Positions 1 through 7,907 of a stretch of 15,335 bases of DNA are shown here, one piece after another (within the stretch, counting starts at the first letter, position 1; the number at the start of each line of letters is the position of its first letter). The notes beneath the pieces are model-generated. The model had not been told where the DNA came from and did no database searches. It saw only the letters and a list, made by a program, of their open reading frames with translations. Both the position numbers and the translations under genes were made by a program. This DNA is from Setaria digitata (taxonomy: Eukaryota; Nematoda; Chromadorea; Rhabditida; Setariidae). The stretch lies in contig RCAB01000855.1 in the NCBI GenBank assembly GCA_003640385.1, positions 1-15,335 on the forward strand, read 5' to 3'.

Positions 1-147
1 GCATTTCCATTTCCCATATATATTCTCATTTGCACGTACGCATTTCCATTTCCCATATGTAATCTGATTTGCATATATGCATTTCCATTTCATATATGTT
101 GTTCTCCCGCATTTTCATTTCAGATATATATTGATGTTTGCACGTAC
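1..147. repeat. 39-bp tandem array, about four copies
   Basis: Four head-to-tail units start with GCATTTCCATTTC or a close variant, at 1-39, 40-78, 79-108 and 109-147. Three are 39 bp and the third is a 30-bp deletion copy. Units 1 and 2 match at about 33 of 39 positions. Units 1 and 4 both end in TTTGCACGTAC. The array starts in phase with the first base of the window, so more copies probably lie to the left. Weak fragments of the unit (CATTTCC, CATTTG) persist to about 275. This is a minisatellite-like array with no sign of coding. Confidence 0.85.
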
Positions 148-534
148 ATATTCCTTTTCATATTAGACCGATATTTTCATAGACATAATTCTATTTTAAA
201 TACGAATTTTTTTCGAAATCTTGAAGTACACATTTCCATCTACACATCTCATTTGTTCCTATTTCATTTGTATTTAAGAGGACTCAAAGCATTTTTTCTC
301 TCATCCTTCTTTTTCTCAAACTACCATTTTGATCATATTGGCTGTTTTTACATACCTTTTCCATTGTGACAGCGATAATATTGTTGTTGTATGAACCAAA
401 AAAAAAAGAAATTATTCATCTGAAAATGAATAGTATTATTGGAATTATTACAAAAATGATCACTACTAATTACTGTTATAAAAATACAGGTAGGATAGAA
501 ATAGTTTCAGATATATTATTTGCTTTTGTTTATC
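148..534. other. Gene-free stretch with decayed repeat remnants
   Basis: The first part keeps scattered pieces of the upstream 39-bp unit, for example CATTTCCATCTACACATCTC near 231. The rest is T-rich DNA with an A9 run near 400. An open frame crosses 366-641, but it starts at GTG and is Ile/Asn/Tyr-rich, so I do not call it a gene. Confidence 0.5.
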
Positions 535-640
535 ACTATTGTTGTTGTTCTCTGCTAATCACCATTAATATATTTTCTATAACAACTATTAAAATAATAT
601 TAAATAGCAGTATTAATATTAACTATTATTGCTGCTGTTA
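535..640. repeat. Degenerate TTG/TTA/ATT triplet block
   Basis: The block contains ATTGTTGTTGTT, repeated AATATTA/TTAATA pieces and ATTATTGCTGCTGTTA. It is interrupted microsatellite DNA, and its Cys/Tyr/Ile-rich translation simply reflects the triplets. Confidence 0.6.
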
Positions 641-743
641 ATCGCATTAATTTCCACTGATCCTTCTTTACAGAAGGATTAAAAGATATCGGTTGAATTA
701 TTTCCTTATGACGCATATCCTTTTGTTCGCCTATTCCCAAAGT

Positions 744-764
744 AAAAAAAAAAAAAAAAAAAAA
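744..764. repeat. A21 homopolymer
   Basis: There are 21 consecutive A bases, one of five runs of 20 or more in the window. It has no flanking target-site duplication or upstream gene-like body, so nothing marks it as a retrocopy tail. Confidence 0.9.
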
Positions 765-1190
765 CAAAATAATAATTTTTCATATTTGAAAGAAAATTTA
801 ATTTATTTCCCGACCCCATCAATAACGAACATCTGTATGATGGAATAAAAATTGAATTGATGGCCATAAGGATGTGAAATATTAAAATAAGAAAACAAAA
901 AAAATAAAAATGAAAACCTTGAAAAAATTCAAAAAATTAGCGTTGAATTATGGAGCGGCAATGAACTTTGGCATATGATTCATTTAAAGATTTCTTTTTT
1001 TTTTTTATAGTCTAAAATCAAAAAAAAAAAAGTAATTTTAAAAATAAACGACAAAATTACTCAGTATGACGAATTTCTTTTTTTTAATTTTTTTTTTTTT
1101 TAAATCATTTTGACCAACCGATAATTTTTTTCGTATTCTCTTTAGAACCGGGTAATTAATATTTTTGCATTTAACGATATCGTGATTAAT
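765..1190. other. Gene-free AT-rich filler
   Basis: This holds alternating A and T tracts (near 994, 1020 and 1087), many stops in all frames and no usable repeat unit. Its right end carries GGTAATTAAT and ACGATATCGT. A 7-bp hairpin, CGTGATT/AATCACG with a 10-base loop (1181-1204), marks the border with the next island. Confidence 0.5.
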
Positions 1191-1213
1191 TAATTCGAAT
1201 CACGCATCTCCTA

Positions 1214-1381
1214 TCAATTCGTTTCATTTTCGCCTCGAAATTCAACACCTTTCGTAGAATTCACGTATTGTATTAAAAACTTTTCCATTCGTTCCTCTGA
1301 TGGGCAAAAAAAGCATTTTAACGTACATAAATTATTTGCATACAAAATTAGGAATGCATTTTTATGCGCAAACAAAACCAT
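1214..1381 (-). other. Unrecognised small open frame, possible exon or pseudogene fragment
   Basis: An ATG-initiated frame of 55 residues runs from ATG at 1381-1379 (context CAACATGG) to TGA at 1216-1214. The product is mixed in composition, unlike the Phe/Lys/Ile-rich frames elsewhere. It has four cysteines among residues 19-27 and a charged C-terminal half beginning SEERMEKF. I see no signal peptide, no clear domain and no family I recognise. The opposite strand is also open without a stop from 1194 to 1430 (79 codons, Ser/Phe-rich). The openness may therefore come from locally higher GC rather than from coding. No matching neighbour exon, convincing splice sites or partner gene is visible. 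Confidence 0.12.
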
Positions 1382-1433
1382 GTTGCAAATAATTATTTAT
1401 TTACAGCGTTCCCTATTTTATAATTTTTTATAA

Positions 1434-1713
1434 TTTGCGATATTTTTTTGAATTTCTGAAAAAGAAAACAATTAGTTCACATGGAACTGAAATTATCAAT
1501 AAAAAATTTCGTTCACAAATTAAACAAAAAATAGAGTAGTATTTGAAATTACCATGGGCTGATGATAAAAATTCCACCACCCAAAACCAAATCAAATGAA
1601 CAATAGTAATTTTTCTTCTTTTTTTACCCATATGCATGGATAGAAAAATTACATTTTTATATGAAAAATAAGCATAAACAATTATTTCAATTATTATTTT
1701 GCAGTTATTGAAT
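1434..1713. other. Gene-free stretch
   Basis: This is A/T-tract DNA. The minus-strand frame crossing 1428-1637 is a Lys/Ile/Phe-rich translation with no domain I recognise, so it is not called. ATTATTTCAATTATTATTTT at 1681-1700 resembles the arm of the adjacent palindrome. Confidence 0.4.
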
Positions 1714-1735
1714 TGTTATTTCAATTGAAATAACA
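1714..1735. repeat. Perfect 22-bp palindrome
   Basis: The left half TGTTATTTCAA is followed immediately by its exact reverse complement, with no spacer. Pairing stops at 1713 and 1736. It could extrude as a cruciform or bind a dimeric protein, but no function is shown. Confidence 0.8.
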
Positions 1736-1739
1736 TAAT

Positions 1740-2011
1740 TAATCAGTAGCTAATATTTTTCATTTGATAGCTAATTTTTCTCTCGGTTTTTTCTCTAGCT
1801 TTTAAATTATAGCCTTCTATTATTTTCATTACATACCTTTTATCACCATTCACTATCCCCTAATTAATTAATCAATCTATCATTATTCATTGTTAATTCA
1901 TCCCTCCAATCAGCCTGTTTTATCTTCTAACACTCTTTTTTAAAATTTTCCTCAAAATTATCATTTCCTTTCTTATTCCCTTCCCAAACAAAAAAAAAAA
2001 GCAGCGAAACT
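1740..2011. other. Gene-free pyrimidine-rich stretch
   Basis: The + strand is T/C-rich (CTTTC, TTCCC, TCCCTCC), ends in an A10 run at 1991-2000 and holds no gene. Pyrimidine bias of this kind is seen in introns, but no matching acceptor and exon could be fixed. Confidence 0.4.
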
Positions 2012-2107
2012 TTATCGCTTCCATAAATCACATTGTAGCCATTTCACCGTAATATATCCTTGAACGCCACAATGTCTAATAGTTCGCCCATTAAATTTTT
2101 TGGCACC
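2012..2107 (-). other. Unrecognised short open frame in a higher-GC patch
   Basis: A 31-codon stop-to-stop frame on the minus strand ends at TAA 2014-2012. Near its end it reads VKWLQCDLWKR, with another Cys-Gly eight residues before that Val-Lys-Trp. The Trp-x-Gln-Cys-Asp spacing recalls CW and PHD zinc fingers, but the remaining zinc ligands are missing and the frame stops at once. I do not claim a family. The patch lacks the homopolymers of its surroundings, and a real exon, an old gene fragment or chance all remain possible. Confidence 0.08.
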
Positions 2108-2204
2108 TTAAACGGTTAATATTACAATTTTCCTTTTCTTCCTGAGAAAAAAAAAAAATGGCGAAAATAATGACAAATTTTTCCACTGATTTAATTTCGA
2201 TACC

Positions 2205-2290
2205 ATATATTTATTGTTATTATTTATTTTTTATTATTATTATTGTTATTATTATTATTATTGTTACTATTATTGTTGTTATTATCATGA
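2205..2290. repeat. Interrupted ATT/TTG triplet microsatellite
   Basis: Runs of TTATTATTATTATTG, broken by TTTATTTTTT and ACTATTATTGTTGTTATT, form an imperfect trinucleotide repeat. Confidence 0.8.
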
Positions 2291-2399
2291 TCAACTATCA
2301 CACATTTTAGCACTGTATATTATCACTATTTATACTGTTAATGATTAATATTATTAATTTTTATCGCAGCTCCCAATTAACCTGACTGCTTTTAGCGCA

Positions 2400-2700
2400 A
2401 TGGTTATTGTTATCATTAATATTGTTACTATGTTTAATTACCACTATTTTCATGATTATTATTGCTATTAATTTTAATTATTAATTTTTTTAATTGCTAT
2501 TGTTATTGTTCGTTATTATTATTTATGCTATTATCATTAATTATTATCATTATTAATTATTATTGCCAAATACTATTATTAATTATTAATTATTATCACT
2601 GGTTATCATCATTATTTATAGCTATTAATTATTATGCTAATAACCAATTTTTACACATTTCATTGCCATCTACTATTACTACTTATATTTTTTAATTGTT
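2400..2700. repeat. Long degenerate ATT triplet block
   Basis: About 300 bases are built from ATT, TTA, ATC and GCT triplets with TTAATTATTAATTATT cores. It is probably the decayed continuation of the 2205-2290 microsatellite. An open frame through it (2462-2695) is Leu/Ile/Asn/Tyr-rich because of the repeat and is not called. Confidence 0.7.
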
Positions 2701-3432
2701 TTTGTTCTTATCATTATTGCTAAAATTGTAATTAAAAGGACAAAGAGGAAAAGTGTGCTAAATGTCATCTTTAGTATGTAATTTTATTCATTTTGTTGCC
2801 CGTATTGATCACCGAAGCATTTAATTTTCCACTCAAAAGCTATTTGAAATTTTCAATTAATCAAAAGTTACAAAAATTTTTTTTTTTTTTGGCATAATGA
2901 ATGGATTTAAAATGTTTTGATGAATTCATGTAGTATTTGTTATTGAAATTATCGTTTCAAATTGCCATTATTCATCCGTTCGAACTTTGACGATTCTATT
3001 TCCAAAATGTTTCTGTTTTATGTTTGTAATTAATTAGTCGTCCTAATGAAACGATGATGATTGATTAACGATTTCTTTCCATATTCCAGTTACCTATCAC
3101 TTCTCGACCTACCACATTCCTGTAACGCAGCTTACGTTTTTGTTTATCGACTATTTTCCTTTTTTTTATAAAAAAAAATTCAATTTAGAATCGAATTTAA
3201 CAGTTTTCATTTAATTTAAAAAAAAAATATTTTTTTCATAAGAAAAAAAGGAGGAAATATGTATTTTATCAAATGAGAGATCCAGTGGGTCAGTGGTGAT
3301 AATAATGATATTTTCAAAATATGCGTTTATCTTAATTTCTTGCTTTGTTTTTTGCCTTTTTTTTCCTTTTTTTTTTAAAATGCGACTTTCATCATAATTT
3401 TTTTTTTTTTTTAAATTTTCATTAACAATGGG
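2701..3432. other. Gene-free stretch with one less-biased patch
   Basis: Most of this is T/A tract DNA (T12 at 2879-2890, long T runs near 3360-3410). Between about 2920 and 3150 the sequence is less biased, with CATCCGTTCGAACTTTGACG and an acceptor-like TTCCAG near 3086. Short frames cross this patch but none is recognisable. The minus-strand frame at 3211-3471 is Lys-rich translation of T runs. Confidence 0.4.
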
Positions 3433-3482
3433 TAGCATTGTTTTTAGCATTAATCTATTTCTTTTTAGCATTTGTTAGCATT
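3433..3482. repeat. Four TAGCATT motifs in 50 bp
   Basis: TAGCATT occurs at 3433, 3445, 3466 and 3476, twice followed by AAT. The spacing is irregular (12, 21 and 10 bp), so this is a short direct-repeat cluster rather than a regular array. Confidence 0.6.
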
Positions 3483-3780
3483 AATTCTGTTAATAACTAG
3501 CTTGAGTAAATGCAATAACGAGTTGGACTCAGATTTAAGTTTCACCATTAAAAAAAAGAAACATAACGTATTTAAAAAGAAATAGATTTAGTTAATGGAT
3601 TCCTACGGAATGGTATTAGTAAAGAAAATTTATGTTTTAGTTAATTTTTTTTCATCTTTTTTTTTTGAAAATATTTTTCGCCGTTTAATAAAATCATTTT
3701 TCTTAACTCTTTTTTTGAGAAATGATCAGTTTAAAAGAAAACGAAGATGAAAATTTAAATGAAAAAATTAAATTAAAAAA
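3483..3780. other. Gene-free AT-rich stretch
   Basis: A and T tracts predominate with stops in every frame. I see nothing that can be supported as a gene or site. Confidence 0.4.
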
Positions 3781-3818
3781 ATGCATATTAATGAATCGGA
3801 TGCATCTTGATGAATCCT
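3781..3818. repeat. 19-bp tandem duplication
   Basis: Units at 3781-3799 and 3800-3818 share ATGCAT, then TT, then ATGAATC, with 15 of 19 positions identical. A looser third match, ATGCAAATCTTAATGGAAC, begins near 3834. Confidence 0.6.
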
Positions 3819-3849
3819 TACATTGTAGACCGAATGCAAATCTTAATGG

Positions 3850-4450
3850 AACTGCCGGTTTTGCTCAATAAATTCAATTATACTACTTGCAAAAATTCAG
3901 AGGCATTTAGTAAGTCATGAAACAAAACAAACATAGCTATCATATTTGCCATCTTTTTTTTCTCTTTTTTTTTGTATTTACAAAAACCGAACACGGTGAA
4001 AATTTAATTTTTGGAAAGTAAACAAACTTTTCATAATCTTTCGTTGCAATTCATTTAAATGTTTTTTTTTTTCGTTTATTCACCAAAATAGCATTCAGCG
4101 ACATTTGATCATTTCTTTTCTAAAATTTCAGGAAAAAAAAGAAAGAAAAAATAAAACAGAAAAATTTTCCGATTAATTTTTATTTATTTAATCATTGATT
4201 TGGTTTGCTAATTTTACCACCTTATTTCAATTTTCAACCCTCTATATTGATATATTTAGTTGATATGACTGCAATATATTAATATCACTTTTTTTTTTTA
4301 TTCTATATAATAGCAAATCAGTACAATTATTTTATCACTATTACATAATTTAAATGATTAATTATTATAATCCAAAATAAGATTTTTTTTTTTTAAATTC
4401 ACTGCATTTTGGGATTTGAGATGCCGGTAACTTAGACAATACATAAAATT
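3850..4450. other. Gene-free AT-rich stretch
   Basis: This contains T9-T12 tracts near 3953, 3966, 4062, 4290 and 4383, a purine run AAAAAAAAGAAAGAAAAAATAA near 4133 and no open frame of interest. Confidence 0.4.
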
Positions 4451-4453
4451 ATC

Positions 4454-4496
4454 TTCGCTTATTTTAGCGAGAAAATATATAACACTTTGAAGTGTT
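4454..4496. repeat. Two adjacent short hairpins
   Basis: TCGCT/AGCGA (4455-4459 with 4466-4470, loop TATTTT) is followed by AACACT/AGTGTT (4481-4486 with 4491-4496, loop TTGA). The stems are 5 and 6 bp. They could form in a transcript, but I see no promoter or conserved RNA family, and chance is a real alternative in such sequence. Confidence 0.3.
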
Positions 4497-4640
4497 TCTC
4501 TTAAGCATGTCACTTTTTTTTAAAAAATTATATCTTTTTCAGACATTTTCTTTATTACATTTACTTTAGTTAAATTTTAGCTCTTGACAGAGGAAAAGTG
4601 AAAATTCACTTGTTTAGCAAATAAAAACAATAAATTATAT

Positions 4641-4655
4641 GCAATTAAAAATTGC
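4641..4655. repeat. 6-bp hairpin GCAATT/AATTGC
   Basis: A perfect 6-bp stem has a three-base AAA loop. It is small and probably incidental. Confidence 0.35.
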
Positions 4656-4727
4656 TAATTTCTTGTACTATTTTCTACTAAACATACTGAGGAATATTTT
4701 CGATGGAAATTGCTGTAATATTTTTTT

Positions 4728-4760
4728 TTGTATTTTTAGATTTAAACTTTAAAAATACAA
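4728..4760. repeat. 11-bp perfect inverted repeat
   Basis: TTGTATTTTTA at 4728-4738 pairs exactly with TAAAAATACAA at 4750-4760 around an 11-base loop. The arm shares AAAATACAA with the palindrome at 7334-7355. Confidence 0.65.
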
Positions 4761-5604
4761 GAAATGTTTATGAGGAATTTATAACAGTTCATATCTATAT
4801 CATTATGTTACCATTTTCTACTAAAAATTAAAGTAACAGAAAAAAAAAGCAATAAAGAATAGTTTTTAGGGATAATTTTGCAATACAAATTCTATTATTT
4901 GCAAAAATTTTCATTTTTTTTTTGCTTTTTTTGCCTACTTTTTTGTTTTCTCATCCGAATTTATGTGGTTGGTCGTTTCCCTTTTTTCATTCTCATCAAA
5001 TTATCCGTTTCACAATGAAACATATTCATTATTTCGAGATTTTCTTTTCATGAGATGAACTGAAAAAAAAACTTCGAATGAAAGAAATGAAAAGAAATAA
5101 ATATGGAACAATAATAAATTTCAAGTTTTTTTTTTCTTTTTATATCGTTTTCATTACCGTACATTTTATTTATGAAAAAAATAAATTAAGCAAATGATGC
5201 AAAAGAAATATATTAAAAAAAAGCAACAACAACGGCAAAAACAAAAAAGAAAGAAACAAGAACGGAAACGGAAATTTTTGATTAAATATTATAAATAAAA
5301 TACAGTAGCAATCAATTGAATAATCAAACGATGCGTTAATTTTGCTATATTTTTCGAAAAAAAAGTTTTTTTTTTTTGACATCGGCGGCAGTGGTGGAAA
5401 ATTTATTTCAAATTAAATGCTCCATAAAATTATTTTTTATATTGAATTTACTCAGAAAAAAAAAATCGGAGTTAGTACATATGTAGTGGGTTTGATAATT
5501 AATATCATAAATGCAAGTATGATAACTGATAGCATATTTTCTCTAATTGCATTCATAAATTAAGTTGATTTATTCTGTTTTATCGATATATCACAATATC
5601 ATAT
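4761..5604. other. Gene-free AT-rich stretch
   Basis: This is A/T tract DNA. 5219-5276 is purine/CAA-rich (GCAACAACAACGG, ACGGAAACGGAAA). A 16-bp GC-richer spot, ATCGGCGGCAGTGGTG, sits at 5381-5396. The minus-strand frame at 5170-5382 is a Phe/Leu-rich translation of the purine tract and is not called. Confidence 0.4.
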
Positions 5605-5616
5605 GGAATTAATTCC
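5605..5616. repeat. 12-bp palindrome GGAATTAATTCC
   Basis: A perfect short palindrome lies between CGATATA (5584-5590) and its reverse complement TATATCG (5619-5625), giving a nested symmetric arrangement with imperfect spacing. Confidence 0.4.
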
Positions 5617-5753
5617 TATATATCGTTATTTAACATACAATAATTTCTTATCAGTTCCATATCACTAAAAAACTGCAATCTTTTTAGTAATTTATAGGCA
5701 AATTCAAAAAACAAAAAGATTAGTTAACTATATAATTTCCTAATTTGCTACGA

Positions 5754-5806
5754 TTTGATAACAAAAATATTTTCTACACTTTTGATAACAAAAATAGTTT
5801 CTCCAC
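5754..5806. repeat. 27-bp tandem duplication
   Basis: TTTGATAACAAAAATA at 5754 recurs at 5781, followed by TTTTCTACAC and GTTTCTCCAC respectively. The offset is 27 bp with two mismatches in 26. Because 27 is a multiple of three, the frame crossing it reads two near-identical 9-residue units, FDNKNIFYT and FDNKNSFST. Confidence 0.75.
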
Positions 5807-5807
5807 T

Positions 5808-6005
5808 ATGTGTACTATCAATTATCAGTTGGTGAATAATATGTGCATGAATTTCGCAAAATTTCAAGCTTTTTGCTTTGAAATCATTTATCTTACTGCC
5901 ATTTTATCCGGTTCTTTGGAACCTGTCATCAAATTTATCACCGTTTTGATCACCACACACACTGGTAACTGTTTAAATTCAATAAAGTATTTTATCCAGT
6001 ATTAA
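5808..6005 (+). other. Unrecognised open frame with SGSLEP motif, possible gene fragment
   Basis: The frame is open from upstream of the 27-bp duplication to TAA at 6003-6005. The first ATG is at 5808, giving 65 residues, and the frame extends upstream only from a TTG. Around 5907-5924 it reads SGSLEP, preceded by LTAIL and followed by VIKFITVLITT. Signal peptidase I family enzymes carry a Ser-Gly-Ser-Met-(Glu/x)-Pro box with the catalytic serine, followed by a Gly-Asp and a hydrophobic strand. Here Met is Leu and the Gly-Asp pair is absent, and I see no other conserved box. From 5880 to 5970 GC is clearly higher than around it, and GGTAACTG at 5964 could serve as a splice donor. An old fragment is possible but chance is at least as likely. 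Confidence 0.12.
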
Positions 6006-6023
6006 GACATCATTGAATTTAAA
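5972..6023. repeat. 12-bp inverted repeat around a 28-base loop
   Basis: TTTAAATTCAAT at 5972-5983 is the exact reverse complement of ATTGAATTTAAA at 6012-6023. It spans the stop codon of the preceding frame. No run of T directly follows it, and a bacterial-type terminator is not expected here. Confidence 0.55.
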
Positions 6024-6169
6024 ATAATATTAAACATTAACTTTTATTTTTCTTTCTTTTTTTCGTATCTTGTTAAACTTCAGTTTTGACAAGGAAGGAC
6101 CGAAATAAAATGAGAAGAGAAAAGAAAATAACAAAGTTAAACTTTCGAAAAAAAAACGCTTCAAAGTTT
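6024..6169. other. Gene-free T- then A-rich stretch
   Basis: Nothing supportable is present beyond short A and T tracts leading into the A22 run. Confidence 0.35.
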
Positions 6170-6191
6170 AAAAAAAAAAAAAAAAAAAAAA
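6170..6191. repeat. A22 homopolymer
   Basis: There are 22 consecutive A bases, then GAAAAAAAAC, then an AAAT repeat (AAGTAAATAAATAAATCG) near 6203-6220. Confidence 0.9.
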
Positions 6192-6220
6192 GAAAAAAAA
6201 ACAAGTAAATAAATAAATCG

Positions 6221-6819
6221 TTGCATTCTTAATGATTGTTAATTATTAATTCGTTTACTGTTGTCTGCTCCTTATTATTTTTTTTTTTCCTGCTTTATTT
6301 CTAGTTTCCCATTCTGAATCGCCCGCCTTTAAATGATTTTAAATCTATCGTTCTGTCGTTTTAGTTATCATTTTCATTCGTGTTTTATTCATAAGTCTTT
6401 GCCAAAAAAGTAAATAAACAAACGAATAAAAATCGAAATTAAATTATAATGAAATGAAGTAATTGTATTTAATAAAAAGCAACCATAAAATGGTTTGTTT
6501 TTTCGCTGTTTTTTTTTTTTTTTTTAACCTAATTTTGCTAATTATAAGGATGTTGCAAGTTTTTCAGCAGTACTTAATTAATGGAACTACAACTTTATTT
6601 GCAAATTGTACTGCTTCTCTTTTTCATCCATCTCCCTTCTCTTTGCTACTGTTCATGTGACACCGCAATGATAGGCACTTCCTGTCAAACAAATATAATT
6701 TTCAGTCTAAGTATATATTTCTGAAAAGCACTTTTTCATTCCTTTTAAAAGATCATATTTCATAGTTTCAAATTTCAACTTTGAATTTTCAGGAATTTTA
6801 CCTTTTTGATATTTATCTT
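6221..6819. other. Gene-free stretch
   Basis: This is T-rich DNA with a T16 tract near 6510. A frame at 6463-6660 starts at TTG, is Phe-rich across the tract and matches nothing I recognise. A slightly richer patch (6594-6690) has no clear exon. Confidence 0.4.
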
Positions 6820-6890
6820 GCTCTCAAAGAAAGAAAAAAAAGATGAAAAGAGAGAAAAAAAGAAAAAAGCGAGGAACGGAAATATTGAGG
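6820..6890. repeat. Purine-rich tract
   Basis: Nearly all bases from about 6826 to 6892 are A or G on the + strand (AAAGAAAGAAAAAAAAGATG, GAGAGAAAAAAAG, GAGGAACGGAAA). It is a low-complexity tract. Confidence 0.6.
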
Positions 6891-7059
6891 TTCAATTTTC
6901 AAGCAGACTCATATATATATTTCAAGAAATTTAAAAAAATTTCAATCGCTAATATAAATTTGTAGTGCTTTTCACAATATCAGCAAAATATTAGGCTTAA
7001 TGATAGCATTTCGATTGCTGAGTATAATTTTGGCAATTGTTATCTTCAAGTTTCATTTT

Positions 7060-7081
7060 ATTATAATGATATTATTATAAT
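7060..7081. repeat. 8-bp inverted repeat ATTATAAT
   Basis: ATTATAAT at 7060-7067 recurs as its reverse complement (also ATTATAAT) at 7074-7081 around a 6-base GATATT loop. Confidence 0.4.
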
Positions 7082-7230
7082 TATTGATAAAACATATTTC
7101 TGATTACTTCAAGCTGGACTGGGAGAGTAACGCAAAGATAATTGCTGAGCGAAAAATTAGAGAACTTAAAATAACTGATAATTTTGTGATAAGGCGGATC
7201 AAAATTATAGAAATTTTTGAGCATTCCTAA
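7081..7230 (+). other. Unrecognised 49-codon open frame, possible exon fragment
   Basis: A stop-to-stop frame runs from 7081 to TAA at 7228-7230 and lacks an ATG. From 7114 it reads LDWESNAKIIAERKIREL and continues with alternating charged and hydrophobic residues, as in an amphipathic helix. TTCAAG just before 7114 could be a splice acceptor. The sequence from 7100 to 7330 has few homopolymers and more G and C than its flanks, including GGAGGAGGCGCG at 7284. I recognise no family. In DNA this AT-rich, 49 open codons is not significant by itself, so the composition is the only argument. Confidence 0.12.
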
Positions 7231-7333
7231 ACGATAATTTAGTCAGCATTTGTAATCAAATATGTAATTATTAAGCATTTTATGGAGGAGGCGCGTAATT
7301 AAAACCCAGTAGTTGAGCTCGTAATCAGTTCTA

Positions 7334-7355
7334 AAAATACAAAATTTTGTATTTT
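7334..7355. repeat. Perfect 22-bp palindrome
   Basis: AAAATACAAAA is followed directly by TTTTGTATTTT, its exact reverse complement. Pairing stops at 7333 and 7356. The arm shares AAAATACAA with the inverted repeat at 4728-4760. Confidence 0.8.
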
Positions 7356-7614
7356 CCATATTTCTAAATTATAAATTTGCACACCTTTGATTAGAGTCAA
7401 ACAGGTAATTAAAACTATATTTGAAATATCGAAATTATAACAGTTGATTTAATCCGGTGAAAATTTGTTATGTGCTATTTTAGAAGTGAAAGAAAGTAAC
7501 CTTATGATTTTATCTATCATTTATTTCGTTTTTTAAAAATTTTGCATAGTACCACTTTTAGTAACATTTTTTTTTTTTTTGAAACTTTAGTGGTAAACGG
7601 AAGCACTGAACCTG
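7356..7614. other. Gene-free stretch
   Basis: This is AT-rich DNA with a T14 tract near 7567. I see no repeat or frame worth calling. Confidence 0.35.
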
Positions 7615-7750
7615 TATTGATAACAATAATACAATATTATTATTTTCATTATTATCACTGTTACTGGTAATAATAATAATTGTCCTTAGTGAATGATGAT
7701 ATATAGATGACAAAATATTATCAATACTAATAATGATAATACAATAAGTT
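7615..7750. repeat. Degenerate AAT/GAT triplet block
   Basis: Interrupted AATAAT and GATAAT units with mirror-image ATTATT segments (AATAATACAATATTATTATT; ATTATTATCACTG facing TAATAATAATAATT) form small inverted repeats. Confidence 0.6.
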
Positions 7751-7810
7751 AAGAAAAATACGAAGTGATAGATGAAAAAGTAATACTTATCGATTGCTCT
7801 CGCAAGAATC

Positions 7811-7907
7811 TTTTTTTTTTTTTTTTATCTTTTTAAATAAATAACATTGACCATAACTGTTTTGAAAATCGCCAATTTTCTATTATTCTTTTTTTTTTTT
7901 TTTTTTT
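7811..7907. repeat. Two long T runs, T16 and T19
   Basis: T16 lies at 7811-7826 and T19 at 7889-7907, about 60 bases apart. Neither precedes a recognisable exon. Confidence 0.85.

Noticed and set aside
1..147. Possible CRISPR array
   Set aside because: Units are contiguous, with no unique spacers between identical repeats, and the context is eukaryotic-type AT-rich DNA.
1141..1165. GGTAATTAAT as part of a nematode spliced-leader gene
   Set aside because: Only a few bases resemble a spliced leader, and the rest of the leader and its RNA folding are absent.
2462..2695. Leu/Ile/Tyr-rich frame
   Set aside because: It is produced by the ATT triplet repeat and stays open because of repeat phase.
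2978..2990. GTTCGAAC resembling a tRNA B box
   Set aside because: There is no A box at the right distance, no acceptor-stem pairing and no cloverleaf around it.
6170..6191. A22 run as the tail of a retroposed copy
   Set aside because: No gene-like or tRNA-like body precedes it and no flanking target-site duplication was found.
6000..6480. AATAAA words as polyadenylation signals
   Set aside because: Such words are expected everywhere at this base composition and no upstream gene supports any of them.
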